The notes below the pieces were generated by a model. That model was not told the DNA's origin. It saw nothing but the letters and a program-made list of their open reading frames with translations, and searched no databases. The position numbers and the translations under genes are program-made. 64,000 nucleotides of DNA from NCBI GenBank assembly GCA_963580285.1, contig OY757024.1:122016045-122080044 (forward strand). Reading direction: 5' to 3'. The DNA is from Lucinisca nassula. Its lineage: Eukaryota > Mollusca > Bivalvia > Lucinida > Lucinidae. Below, in pieces: positions 46,691 to 59,220 of this stretch (position 1 is its first letter; each line of letters opens with the position of its first letter).

Positions 46691-47207
46691 CTTTAAAGAA
46701 TGCGTTGGGAATGCAAAGACTGCACAAATATACAGAAATTAATAAGCGATAAAGCACATTAACACAAATGTAACACAACAAAATGTTAGTATTTTAATAT
46801 TCATACCTCCTGAAGAAAATCGTCATCATTTTTCCAGTATCCGCTAAAGTTTGCGTCTAAAGCACCCGTTTACATGTAAAGTGCTACGCATGAAATAAAA
46901 ACCAGTGCATGTGCATTTCATGACCTGCTTTCTTTGACACTTGACAGCAGTTTGATGACAAATTAAATGTCCATTTCATTAAAAGTTGATAAGGACATGT
47001 CATTCTGACTGTTAAAATTGTACATTTAAGGAGAAGCTGAGAGAGTGCTCCCCTAATCGCATGGATAACAAAACATGCTACAGAAGACGGTTTTGAAAAC
47101 AAAATTACCTCCGGCTCAATGTGGGTGATTTGCAATGATTGACATAATGAGATAGCTAATAAACCCTAGAGTGAGGCAGCAGTATGAGGCAAAGAAAACA
47201 AACACTT
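46691..47207. other. No gene recognised
   Basis: AT-rich unique sequence; short frames only. Confidence 0.3.
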
Positions 47208-47359
47208 AAGAAATGAAATTTATTTTTCTGCTGTTCATGATAGTACGAACGCAGTGGGTTGTGTGCAAAGTAAGTGAACCCCGAAGGGGTTCGTGTAAAC
47301 TTTGTTAGCGACTCGCTGTCGTTCATACTTTCATGAAAAGCAGAAAAAATAAGTTTCTT
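47208..47359. repeat. Inverted repeat with ~40-bp arms
   Basis: 'atttttctgctgttcatga' near the left end pairs with 'tcatgaaaagcagaaaaaat' on the right; the centre holds aaccccgaaggggtt. Confidence 0.8.
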
Positions 47360-47800
47360 GTTTTATAATTGCATTCTTTGCCCGTCATCACTGGGCGAAA
47401 AATAATGCTTTTAGGGCAATCTTTTTAAACTGAAAAACATTTCCACGCCATTTTACTACAAAGAGAGTTACAGCGTTGACCTCACCAACGCCCGTAGAGA
47501 ACCATGGTTTAGAATGACGTTACTTGACGTCACTGAAAATCATGTGACTCGATGCGTTCACGGAAGTATGAACTACACTGTTTTCTATGTGTTTACATTA
47601 CATTTTTATTTTATTTATGAGCCGGATAAATTTCATACCCTATCAGTTGAGCATGAAAAACAGTTTATAATCCTTGGGTCAGGCTGGTGCAGTTTAGGTC
47701 TGTACACCGTTCTTTATACCTCCGGAATGAACAGTACACAATATTTCCATACCCCTCTACTTAATCTTAAGACCTCCACAAATTTCTTCCGACCAAATAT

Positions 47801-47802
<2 letters not shown>

Positions 47803-47866
<64 letters not shown>
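47803..47866. repeat. (GA)n microsatellite
   Basis: About 32 uninterrupted GA units. Confidence 0.97.
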
Positions 47867-47869
<3 letters not shown>

Positions 47870-47901
47870 CAGCAAACATTAGACAAAATACATGTTGAAA
47901 G

Positions 47902-48305
47902 TAGAAGTAAAACAAAGATCAGGAATTGATACAATTAACTTACTCCATCCATAAAAGACACCAAAGGGAAAGAAATACAAACATTAAGCGACCAGACCAT
48001 AATGGAAACCTAAACAAAGGAAGGCCATATGGACAGTTACTTTCCCACAAAATGGCCATATGGCCATCCAAAATTAAAAGACACAAGTGATATACACAGT
48101 AAGTAACAAACAACAACATAAATAAATCGCCACGGAAGAGCCGCCTTGGAACGGCCAGTGGAAGATTTCCACCGGGGGGCTTAAATCGATTTTACGTGGC
48201 CACAATCCTCGCCCTTACTTCCGTCGCGATTAAGACAAATAATTTGTTCAGTCCGCATGAAGGCCTCCTAACTCATCAGTGCAACATCTCCGTGAACACA
48301 GAAAT
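47902..48305 (-). mobile_element. PLE 3' tail (E repeat), near full
   Basis: From 'tagaagtaaaacaaagatca' to 'catctccgtgaacacagaaa'. Confidence 0.8.
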
Positions 48306-48582
48306 CAAACGCTTTTTCCTAGGTTTCAACTTATCACAAAGGAAAAAATATTAGAACACACACTTAAAGTCGTCAGTCATTCCGACCACTTTGAATCCAA
48401 ATTTGTAAAATAATTTCAAGTTATTTCTAGTCGTATCTCTTTTAACTTATATTCTGAGCCGTTTGGCTTAACACTGCTGCATTATTTATTTATTTATTCA
48501 TTTTTTTTGCATAGCTTACCGTCGCCGTGTACCGGGAACGAGCGTTTAAACACAAGATGACGACGTCATGTACACACGTTCT

Positions 48583-48816
48583 TTAGCACTCTGCCAAAAA
48601 CACATAGATTTTATAGATACCCGTCGTGCAAGAAATTGACAAGCATTTCCCTTCAATACAGAGCACTCTAGCAATCTTCTCGATAACGTGGGTTGTGCCC
48701 GTCCCAGCCTGGACATAAACAAGGCAGTTGGGTCTTGTTTTTTGGGCTTTGTTTTTTATCAGATCTAAGGCTGTCTTCTGCTTTTCAGTAAACATTTTAT
48801 GTCCTTTTCTGCGCAT
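48583..48816 (-). pseudogene. PIF1-like helicase P-loop fragment
   Basis: A 77-residue frame starts with FTEKQKTALDLIKNK, then CLVYVQAGTGTTHVIEKIA and KCLSISCTTGIYK. It resembles the N-terminal start of PIF1-type helicases in Helitrons and related expansions (a Q-rich motif, Walker A, then the TGIAA block). In Walker A the lysine of GKT is replaced (GTT), and the frame ends soon after TTGI. No further helicase motifs follow, so it is a broken fragment. Whether it came from a Helitron or a host gene is not decidable here. Confidence 0.45.
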
Positions 48817-49129
48817 GTGTCAAAAAAGTTACAGCGGCTAATTGGAAGTTGACCGCAAAGCGATACAATACAAAATTCCCAGAGCACAGCCCATTATACG
48901 TAGAAACACCATTCAGTTATCTTATCTGCGTAATACGTGTATACGTAGTCCTAGCAGAATATGTTACATTGAAAAAATAAATCAAAGGAGAAACCAAGGC
49001 TATCACACACATTTTAACAGTAACAACAGCTACTCCACTGCCCGGACGTAGTTTCCAAAGTTCCGGATTGTATCTGTCTTGCACGTCCCGTTTATTAAAC
49101 ACGACGATTATGGCAAGCGCCCGGGTTTC

Positions 49130-49555
49130 TGTTCCGATCATTGACAGAACACTGCGGAAAGCGAAGCAAAAGTCGTAAAACCTAAATTTACAGATGCGAG
49201 TACATCTTTTTGGATTTAAATTGGCAAAGAGAGCTAAAGTGAAATGAAAGACAACGGGTGAAATCGAAAAAAGTTCATCCCGTATCACTAGTTCGGTTGT
49301 GACTGATGAAAACCTGAAAATTTTTGTCACACGTTTATGCCGAATTTTGCTTTGCTGAGTTTATCCATGCGAGAAAAACATGTTTCCTGCAAGTGGCAGA
49401 CAGAGGCGGATTAAATTTTCAAAGTGGACTTATTTAACTTGTATAAGTCATAATAAGCAGGTAAAAACTGCATTTGCGAAAAAGATACACTGGGTCAAAC
49501 GAGGTAACCCCCAAAAAATTTAGCCGAAGTTTCCCCCTTGTCTCTAATATAGTAC

Positions 49556-49590
<35 letters not shown>

Positions 49591-49640
49591 TTTTTTTTCA
49601 TTTTTTTTTCATGATTCAAGCCCCTATGGTTGAGATAAAG
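49130..49640 (-). repeat. Repeat L, copy 2
   Basis: Reverse complement of 43595-44060, including 'cttgtctctaatatagtacc' and the poly(A/T) block at 49558-49597. The 137-residue minus frame over its left end is repeat, with no domain. Confidence 0.8.
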
Positions 49641-51684
49641 CAGGTTTAAATTTATTAATGATACTCCTGTTAGTTTAAAGGGGGCGATACTGTCCAAACT
49701 AAAGCGAGATTTATACCGGTCATTTAGTTAAACAGTAAACGGAAGAAATGTAAATCCTTCAAACAGAATAGCTATTGTGATAAACCAGAAGGCGAGTATA
49801 ACAAAAGCCCACGAAACTGTTATGTCTATCAAAAAAAAGCACATATATATCAAACAAGCTATTGTGATAAACCAGAAACGAACATCGATCTAATCAAGAG
49901 CTTCAACAGGTATCAAAGGGTGTCAGATTAAGGAACGATGAAAAGCAATTGCCCTGAGGATTGGAAAAATAAAAGCATTAAGTCCTTGTGTCTCTAGTGT
50001 TTTCAAATCGTTCTGTTATTTAAAACCATAAGTATTAACTCTTTCAAAAACTTGAGTCTAAGCTTATCATACATTACTTTGTGTAGTCATGGGAGACGTA
50101 TGTTTAGCCTGTATAAGTGATCCACTAAATACGGAACCTTGTATAGTGTATCAACGACCTTTGATAGTTCAATGTTCACGCGTGATAAGACTATTCCAAG
50201 TTCTAGGGGAAGCAGGTTGCGGATTTGGTTTTTCGCATGATTTTAAAATTATAAATAAGTTTTTTTATAATGCCGTTATGTAGACTTCGTGGCCAAGTGG
50301 TTAATATGATGCAGTTCCATCCTCAGTAAAACTATATCGCCCAATATACAATCCCAACTGAAGGTGATTTACCTAAAACGCGTACTAGTCCAAAATTAAA
50401 AGTGCATTCACGTCTCACTGCGTTTTGAAACAATATATAATAGCAAAATATTCAAACAGTTGACACCAGTTTCATATATAAACAAAACTACCAATCTTTT
50501 ACTATGCCAACCACTCGTACTGTTGTGTCGTGAGTTGCCCAGAAGCGCCGACTCGGAAGGTGATGTGTTTTACCCGCTTGAATATTCCATGGGAAGGGAG
50601 CGAGAAAATCATGCCGACTAGACCACATCTCCTGCAGACTAGACAGCCATCTTGAAGTGACAACACCAGCCAAGCTGCCAAGAGAATTTCACCCGTTTAT
50701 CCAGGTAAGACTGCCCTGTTCCGTCTCAAGTCCTGGTTTCATATACGGGTTATTAAAAATACATTATTTGGCGACAAGCAATGAAACGGAAGGGGATTTC
50801 TCTGGTCATTTCGTTAGAAATGTATTACTTCTTTACGAGTTTATCCTCGAAATTCGTGACGGACGGTGTACATGATACGCGGTTCACTTCGTTATTTATT
50901 TAACGTTGGGGATTGTGAAGGGTTCAAATTTACGTCACGTTTTCGGACGTGAGGGACGGTAAACATGATACGCGGTTTCTTTTTTTTTTACAAAGGGAAC
51001 TGTGAAGGGTTCAGTCAAATAGCCTGATGGGTTGAAATTATGGGCAGGTGAATTTTTTAGGCATTTGGCTTCTTTGTTTGGCCTGTTTATTCGTGGAGCC
51101 AGTCAGTTTTGCTGAATAAACCAATTCTTAAGGCAGTCTTAAATCAATTTAAGTTGATCTAAATGAATTGATTTGTGTTGACTTCTGCCAGTTATTTCTT
51201 GGGGCAATTTTAAACTTTAATAAATTTTAAATTGTCTCATGCCAGTTGCGGTTTAGTGTTGCCTGGTTGGATGACTGATTTTCTCCATGGAATGGCAGAG
51301 GAATACCTCGTTATACAGAAAGAATAAAAGGTAATCTCGGTGTTGTCTAAACCATAAGATATAAATGCACTTTTCTTCGAGTTTTCGCTGTATTTAAACG
51401 CGATCACTATTATTCAAAGTAATCCCTAACCTGTATCATTGTGGTATTAATTCAAGAAATCTATGTAAACCCTTTGGCATATTCTATACACAAATAACTT
51501 TCTTGGATAAAATTGTTTATAAATAGCTGTCTGTAGAATGTTTGGAGAAAATATTATATTCTTGAGTTTTCTAAACCGAAAATAGTGTTTTTCTTCAATT
51601 TCCGTTGTACTAAAAAGTATTGACCAACAGCCATCTATTGAAAAAGCATTGTTCTTACATTTTAATAATATTAAAATAATAAAA
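49641..51684. other. No confirmed gene; weak exon-like stretch
   Basis: 50499-50656 reads HSYCCVVSCPEAPTRKV in one frame to a stop; a donor-like ccag/gtaaga lies 45 bp past it. Direct repeats of ~65 bp ('catgatacgcggtt' ... 'gtgaagggttca') sit at 50857 and 50952. From about 51360 AT-rich degenerate repeats begin. Confidence 0.25.
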
Positions 51685-51888
51685 TTAATCGATCTTATTT
51701 ATAGAGGATAACTCAGTACTTGTACTAATCGTCTATGATGCCCTCTTTTCCTGGGTAGGAATCAGTACTAAGCAATGTGGATAAAGATTCTTGCTCAAGG
51801 AAACAACACGTAGCGCTTGAGAGGAACGAATCGGATACCTTTCGATCTCAAATCCGATGCTTTACCACTGCACCACAGCGCTCCACGT
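51685..51888 (-). mobile_element. SINE-C copy
   Basis: Reverse complement of 32158-32413: tail remnant, 'gccctcttttcctgggtag', 'ttgctcaaggaaacaacacg', and the tRNA-like head ending 'caccacagcgctccacgt'. Confidence 0.88.
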
Positions 51889-52185
51889 ATTTTAGGGGTA
51901 TCCTATACCCCCAAAAATAAACAGAACTGCTTATTACTTAACAGAAGCCAAACTTCTATTAAAAAGCATTGCTCTAACGTTTTAGACGTATTATATACTC
52001 AAAATTGTTAGTAAATAACTGCTTATTACCTTAAAGTCACTATTCTTGGGTTTTGCAACATTGTATACGCGCAAATTAGTGAAAAGTAACTTGCCTGTCG
52101 AATAGCGGACCAAACAAAAATGATAAGTATTTCTGGAAAAGAATCTCTGGAGTATTCTATACACGAAGGTTGTTCTAGAAATATA

Positions 52186-53415
52186 TACTACTCAAAGATT
52201 TATAGGAATCCCTGTTTTAATCCAAATTAATGTGTGGATAAATTAGTCAGCTGAATCCAAATTTGATACATAATGACAGAAAACATAACCTTCGCAAAGA
52301 CTAGTGATTAATTTTGTTAACTGGCGCTGCATCCAAGCGTGACTACAACAACCGTCTTGGCACCCACAGAATTTGCCGTAACACGAAGGGGTTTGGACAA
52401 TTGATTTTTCACAAATTTCCTCATTTCTTTAGACAATAGTGCCTAATAACATGTATTGGGTCTACGGGCATCAATTACAGCATGAAACCGCCTCGCATTC
52501 TCGTAATCAGAGTCTGTATCTGGTTTTGTGGAATCAGCCTCCATACAGCAACCAATGCATCTTTGAGCTTTTGTAAAGTCCTAAGCTGCACAGGTCGGGT
52601 TGAAACAGCACGCTGTAGCATGTCCCAAGCATGCGCAATCGGATTTAAGTCCGGTGTTCAAGCTTAAAAGTCCACATGATTGATTGTCTCAAATTCCGAG
52701 TTGACATCAGTGACGTGGGCACGGTGGGGACGGGCATTATCGTCCATCAGAATAAAGTCCTGGCCGACAGCACCGGCATATGATCTCACAAACTGATCAA
52801 GAATCTCATTACAGTACCTCACTGCCATTAACGTTCCCTCTCAACGACGTACACGTCAGTTTTACCGTTGGCGCTTACCCCTGCCAATACCATGACTGAT
52901 CCCTTTCCATTGCGATCATGCTCTGTCACATTAAAATCATCAAATCGCTCTTTAGACATTCGCCACACTACTTAACGATTATCCATAAAGTCTAGACAGA
53001 ATCTGGACTCATCGGTAAACTGTACCGGCGTCCAGCCACGAATTGACCACCTGATGGGAGTTCTGGCAATGTCCAACCGGTCTTGCAACTGCTTTCTGGT
53101 CAACGGAACACGTACAGCAGTCCTTCTGACATTAAGTCCGAACTCGGGGAGCTCGTTTCTGACAGTTTGAGTAGAAATTCGTACTCCAATTCCGTTCACA
53201 AACACTATATTGAAACGCATGGCGTTCAGGAACCGTAAACGCCGAGACTAAATCAACAAAAACGATCGTGTCTTTGAGTTGTCGCCCTTTCTCGACCCCC
53301 AACGTGTCTGTTTGAAGGATTTCCGTAAGTAAGATGCCGACCCCACATTTGGGAAACCACGCTCTGAGACACATTCATAATCCTGCCAACACGACGTTCA
53401 GAGCCTGATTTTCCC
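52186..53415 (-). pseudogene. Tc1-like transposase, dead
   Basis: Minus-strand frames give, in order, an HTH remnant (GRIMNVSQSVVSQMWG), STQTVRNELPEFGLNVRRTA and VPLTRKQLQDRL, then FTDESRF (first catalytic Asp), a stop after FMDNR, RMSKERFDDFNVTEHDRNG, ILMDDNARPHR (second Asp) and PDLNPIAHAWD. The last block should be NPIEH in the DD34E class; the catalytic Glu is Ala. The N-terminus is missing. 'atactactcaaagatttat' near 52188 may be the terminal inverted repeat on one side; the other side was not found. Confidence 0.9.
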
Positions 53416-53554
53416 TGAAAAATAATGCAAAAAAATGCAGTTAATACAATTAAAGAACAATCACAGTTTTTTATTAGCTCGGTTGTTATTAAAGAAAGCG
53501 ACGAGGTATTGTCGTAGCCCTGGCGTCGCCGTTTGCGTCGTCGTCTGCGTCGTC

Positions 53555-54510
53555 GTCGTCGTGCAAAAACTTTGACTTTTTATAATATCTCTGACATTAC
53601 TGAACATATTTACTTGAAACTCGGACTAGTTGTTCATTATGAAAAGGGGAACTCAAACTGATATGTAAGGTACAGTAGAAGTAAAACAAAGATCAGGAAT
53701 CGATACAATTAACTTACTCCACCCATCAAAGACACCAAAGGGAAAGAAACACAAACATGAAGCGACCAGAACATAATGGAAACCTAAACAAAGGAAGGCC
53801 ATAAGGACAGTTACTTTCCCACAAAATGGCCAAACGGCCATCCAAAATAAAAAGACACAAGTGATACGCACAGTAAGTAACAAAAAACAACATAAATAAA
53901 CCGCCACAGAACACTCAAAATATTTTTGACACAGTTATGCCCCTTTTTGACCTAGAATTTTGCAAAATCTTGGACACTTTTTAATATCTCTGTCATACTG
54001 AACGTATTCACTTGAAATTCGGACTATGTGTTCATTATAAAAAGGAGAACTTAGACCGATAGGTCAGATAACCATATTTTTGGCACAGTTATGCCCCTCT
54101 TTCTACTTGGGATTTTTGAAAAAAAAAATCGGACATTTTGCAATATCTCTGTCATTACTGAACATATTTACTTGAAACTCGGACTAGTTGTTCAATATGA
54201 AAATAGGAACTCATACGAATAGGTAAGGTAACCCTCAATTTTTTTTTTTTGCACAGTTATGCCCTTTTTTTACTAAGAATTTTTGGAAAAAAAAAATGGA
54301 CATTTGTAAAATCTCTGCCATTACTGAACATATTTACTTGAAACTCGTACTAGTTGTACATTATGAAAAGGGGAACTCATACCAATTTGTGAGGAAACCC
54401 TCAAAATATTTTTGGCACAGTTATGCCATTTTTTCAACTTAGTTTTTTGTTAAACTAAAGGAAACTGCAGCCGAGCGTTGGCACCCGCATGCGGTGCTCT
54501 TGTTAAATTT
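53555..54510. repeat. Array M, ~165-bp satellite monomers
   Basis: 'cggactagttgttcat' blocks at about 53622, 54016, 54179 and 54346; spacing 163-167 bp after removing the E insertion. A gtcgtc-rich head lies at 53510-53565, and 'ggcacccgcatgcggtgctc' closes it. Confidence 0.82.
53676..53908 (-). mobile_element. PLE 3' tail inserted in array M
   Basis: From the common end 'tagaagtaaaacaaagatca' to 'ataaaccgccacaga', very similar to 47902-48305. Confidence 0.8.
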
Positions 54511-55806
54511 AACAGAACTATAACCTTATAGCATCTAAATGAAAAAATGATATATCATATTAGTATCGATTGTTTGAAAGGTTTGTTTGTTTCGCATTAT
54601 TGCGGCGACACTGCTTTCAAATCTGTAGGCTTTAACGAACACTATCGTAGAATGAGTAAGCCTAAAAAACTGACACTTTCTAGTACTGTCATTTCAAACG
54701 TAAGGTCATTCTGTAAATAGTATCACTATAAAGCCACAGAAAAAATATTTACTGTGATGTAAATTCTACGGCTACAACATTTATCAGGAGGGTAATTTAT
54801 CTAAAATGCCCGATTTGTTTTTATTTTCTCGCGTCTGGACTGTCGAAAGCGTATAATAGATCGCGCGGCCCCAGAAAAAATGGCAGTTGAAAACGTAAAT
54901 TACGTGCTTTTAAAGAGACAATACCAGGCTGAAGTGACTGTCCATAATATATTGAATCATGGACGCCAGTCAGTGCTTGCATTCCTTAGTTCATTACCCA
55001 TTTCTGTATTACGTATTCTTGACACAGAGACGAATAAATTCTACGATAGTTTAATCAGTTATACGATGCTGCTCTTATAACTAGAAGTTATACTCAACAG
55101 GCTCTTCGTCCTTTCATCGATCCTGAAATTAATCACAAACGTCATTATACATCAAAATATCCTTGGTTAATATGGGTTTGGATTTTATATATCAACCTAG
55201 TATCTTTCGGGACAGTTCGATGATTTCATCCATTCCTGCTTATTTTCAAAATACTGAAACACCCATAATTTGCTATAAATACAATAAACCTGTTAGATCT
55301 ATCATTTGTAATTTCAAGAAACTTGTTTCTTATCTTGATATCGACACAAACATTCCTGATACATGTGATTGTAAAAATTCAGTGTATTGTTATCCTTTTG
55401 CTGGTCATCTTATAACTGGCAATTTAAAAATTAATTCCCGATTCTAGGATACGTAATATTATTTCTAAAGGACCGAAATATTGATTTCCTTCTGCAAATG
55501 GTTTAAATCAATGTAGAGATGAACTCGCTGCGGCCTTGAATGAATTTGCATTTGTTCCTACTCTCAAACAATGGACTTATTACCCCCTATACCTCTGACG
55601 TCTTTACGTCACCTTAAACTAGGCATTCAAGAATTTCACTAGAAGTTTTGTTTAGCTCCAGCATATAAGGCTGTTTACAATTTGGTTGTTGTTTCAGGGC
55701 TCCACTATGTTAACAGTCTTCGGCAAGAACTTTGTGATACTAAGGCCTATGAACTTCAGTCATTGATTGTAGACAGGGCTTTAAATGATAATTTAGGAAG
55801 GCCTTC

Positions 55807-56183
55807 ATACGGAATGAACAAATTATTTGTATAAATCGCGACGGAAGTAAGGGCGAGGATTGTGGCTTCGTAAAATCGATTCAAGCCCCCTCCCCACCAC
55901 CCCAAGCCCTACCTCAGTGGAATTCGTTTCGCGGTTCTTCTGTCACGGTTTATTTTTGTGTTATGGTTTGTCTTTGAGTGTGTGTATCGCTTATGTTATT
56001 TTGTTTTGGATACCCAATTTGCCGTTTTGGAGAAAGTAACTATCCTTTTGTCTTTCCGCTATTGATGTTTATCTTAGGGGTCTGTTGTTTCATGTTTGTA
56101 TTTATTTCCCTTTGGTGTCTCTGATGGGAGCTGTGGGCTAATTGTATCGATTCCTAATCATAGCCGTCACTTCTTTTTAGTTG
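55807..56183 (+). mobile_element. PLE 3' tail inserted in PLE
   Basis: 'aggaaggccttcatacgg' to 'cgtcacttctttt'; sequence on both sides is RT-coding, so this is a separate insertion. Confidence 0.75.
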
Positions 56184-56659
56184 ATGACCAATTTTGTCAT
56201 TCAGTTACCAAGTTTGCTGTATGCGTTATAGAAGGCCACGACAAGCTTCCCACGATTCACTGGTTACCTTAACTTCATAAAAAGACCATAAAACACGCTT
56301 TATTGCAAATTCAAGCTCTTGTACAACCACTGGACCCTCAAAATCATTAATTTCATGTTTGACAGTCATAAAACCCTCGTGCATTATCCTACTGCGATTT
56401 TATTTCGCAAGTAATTCGATTTGCCAGCGTGTTTAGTCATGTAACTGACTTAAACACTCGTAATAAATTGTTAACTGATAAACTTCTTAATGAGGGTTAT
56501 CGGATTCATAAACTACTGAAAACCTTTTAAAATATTTTTACGTCATTCTGATTTAATTTAAAAATTCAACATTGACTTAAATTTCTTCTGCAACCAGGTC
56601 TATAGGAACCCGAGTGTTTATGGTGACTTGGTGTATGGTGACTTGGTGTATTAATTCAG

Positions 56660-56892
<233 letters not shown>

Positions 56893-57221
56893 GCTGACTT
56901 CAGCACCCAATTTCGTAAAATCATTCTTCTATATTAAAAGATTGGAACAACAAAAATGTTATACGACATACTGCATGCATGGTAGTTAACCCAATCACGG
57001 TTGACAACTCTGCATTCCTTTTAAATTGCACGCCGGCGGGCCGGGTCTCAGATTCTTTGACGGTTCCATCGTACAGGATTACTGATAATTAAAGAAAATC
57101 TAATTTTATGTAATTTTGGTTGGTGTTTGATGTTCTGTCTCTAGTCGGGCACATCGGAGTCTAACTGTTGGTTTTCTTTTGCTCAAGCATTTCAGTGGTT
57201 TCTCGCAGTTGTGTCCTCACC

Positions 57222-57664
57222 GTTTTTCATCTATGTGGTTGTTTGATTTTTTGTGTTCACGGAAATGTTGCACTGGTGATTTAGGAGGCCTTCATGCGGA
57301 CTAAACAAAGTATTTGTCTTAATCGCGACAGAAGTAAGGGCGAGGATTATGGCCACGTAAAATCAATTAAACCCCCGCCCACAGTGGAATTCGTTTCACT
57401 GACCGTTTCAAGGCGGTTCTTCTGTCGCGGTTTATATTTCATTTTTTGTTATGGTTGGTCTTTGAGTGTTTGTATCGCTTATATTTTTTTGTTTTGGTTA
57501 GCCAATATGCAATTTTGTGGGAAAGTAACTGTCCTTTTGGCTTTCCGCTATTGGTGTTTCCATTAGGGTCTGATTATTTCAGGTTTGATTTTCGTTCTCA
57601 TTTGTGTCTCTGATGGGAGCTGTTGGTTAATTGTATCCATTTCTGATCATTGCCTTAACTTCTA
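57222..57664 (+). mobile_element. PLE 3' tail (E repeat), longest copy
   Basis: Follows the ORF end of the 54633 copy after a link shared with 26840-26935, then 'gaaatgttgcactggtg', 'gaggccttcatgcggacta', 'tcgcgacagaagtaagggcg', 'gggaaagtaactgtcc' and the end 'ccttaacttcta'. Confidence 0.82.
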
Positions 57665-58099
57665 CTCAATTCTGTCTACTTAAGATTTGGCCACACTTTA
57701 CACTACGTAATTTTATAACAGGAAAACTTAATTCAATCATTGATTGAACAATTCATAGGGAATACTCGCTCTCTCTTGTCTGTAATGTAATAAATGCTTC
57801 TTTCACTTCCGAAGAGCATACATTTATACTTTATGGTCATGTCAGAAAGTGTGTAAAGCATTTACCTTTCTTTTCGGCAATATTTACATAAGATCTGGTG
57901 CTAAGTTATTTAAGCAAGTTGTGGGTATTCCGATGGGTACCAATTGCGCACCCCTTGTGGCTGACATTTTCCTTATTTGTTATGACAGAGAATGTTTGGC
58001 GGCCGTAAAAGTATCCCTGCCCTACAACTAGTGTAATTTATATTTTCTTGTCTTTTGGAATCGTTGAATCAATTGTTGAATTTTGAAGTTATTTGAGGT

Positions 58100-58141
58100 T
58101 CGCTGACGAAGCCTAATCGGCCGAAACTAGCTAGTCTGTCC
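58100..58141 (+). ncRNA. Hammerhead motif in unit 1, core intact
   Basis: ctgacga, agcc/taatc/ggcc, gaaa, cta-gc-tag, gtc. Stem I has decayed (ttcg against tgtc), so activity is doubtful. Confidence 0.6.
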
Positions 58142-58322
58142 AAGAAAACAGGAGCACTCCTTTTTTACAGTTCTCTGGGGTATTCTTTGCTTCCCAAGGA
58201 TAAACTTTTTATACAACATGTGACGGCCGTAAAAAGTCTCTCTGTCCTACATCCTACTGAAGTTTACATATTCTTGTCCTTTGGGATCATTGATTCCATT
58301 CTAGGATTTTGAAAATATCGGA

Positions 58323-58368
58323 GTGTCAATAACGAGGCCTAAATAGCCGAAACTATTATTCTGACCCG
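58323..58368 (+). ncRNA. Hammerhead relic in unit 2
   Basis: gtgtca ... tgaccc stem I partly kept; the core reads ataacga, with C3 and G5 lost. Inactive. Confidence 0.6.
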
Positions 58369-59220
58369 GAAACATGATTACTCCATATCTCCAGTTCTGT
58401 GATGTATTCCTTGCTTTCAAAGGATAAACCTTCTATAGAACATATTCATTATGTCCCTTTCCGTTGAAAACCAATCTGAAATCATTTAAGCCTATAGCTC
58501 CACTTCTAGATATTTGGATGATTTAATTAATATAGACAATACCTATTCCAATGATTTGATCAGTCGAATTTAATCGCCCCCACCCCCAAGATTATCGGTT
58601 AAATGAAGCAGATTATTCTGATACCGAAGCCCCGTTTTTGGATTTACACCTATCTATTGTAGATGGATTTGTTTCTCGCAAACTTTATGATAAACACGAT
58701 GATTTTGATTTTGAGATTGTAATTTTCCCTTTCTTGGATGGTGAGATTACTTGTGCGGCATACTATGGCGAATATATTTTTCAATTAATTCGATTAGCCA
58801 GAGTGTCTTGTCATGTATGTGACTTCAACACTCGTAATAAAGTGTTAACTGCTAAACTTCTTAATCAGGGTTATTGGTATCATAAACTACGCAAAGCCTT
58901 TTCAAAATGTTAAAGACGTCATTCCAATTTAATTTCAAGTTTCAATGTTGGACTTAAATCTCTTCTGCATCAAGGTCTATTGGAAACTGAATTTTATGGT
59001 GACTTAGTATATAAATTCAGAAAAAAAATATGATTGCAATGACTTCAGCACCAAATTGCGTAAAATCGTTTTTCGATATAAAAAAGATTGGGTACAACAT
59101 AAATGTTATACGACTCACTGCATGCATGGTAGTTAACCCAACTACCAGCACCCTTGCTTCCCTATTTAATTGCACGCCCATGGGCCAGGCCTCCGATTCT
59201 ATGACGGTTTCAGCGTAACG

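Larger units (their letters stand above)
57994..58443 (+). mobile_element. Head-to-tail dimer of hammerhead units inside PLE RT
   Basis: Unit 1 is 57994-58219 (226 bp) and unit 2 is 58220-58443 (224 bp); both run from 'gtg/gtt ... ggccgtaaaa' to 'gaacat/caacat'. The PLE reading continues across the insertion as DRE/(F)IMSLS, with at most a 2-bp AT duplication. No reading frame, no poly(A). Confidence 0.9.
57666..59220 (+). pseudogene. Penelope-like RT, C-terminal two thirds, interrupted
   Basis: Decodes to NASFTSEEHTF, RSGAKLFKQVVGIPMGTNCA and PLVADIFLICYDRE, is then split by a 450-bp insertion (57994-58443), and resumes with MSLSVENQSE, SRYLDDLINIDNTYSNDL (the Y-L-D-D catalytic motif, intact), then from 58638 FLDLHLSIVDGFVSRKLYDK, DDFDFEIVIFPFLDG, HKLRKAFSK, YDLVYKF-type blocks and ASLFNCTPMGQASDSMT. 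The G-x-x-M-G-T block fits PLE RTs. Frame changes and stops between the blocks make it dead. No GIY-YIG follows the RT. Confidence 0.78.

Noticed and set aside
48917..49330. 137-residue minus-strand frame
   Set aside because: Mostly within repeat L, whose other copy does not keep the frame.
50281..50330. tRNA-like A box (gtggccaagtggttaat)
   Set aside because: No B box or acceptor stem within range.
50488..50704. Possible zinc-finger exon (CCVVSC) with donor
   Set aside because: Frame stops before the donor and cysteine spacing does not fit a known domain well.
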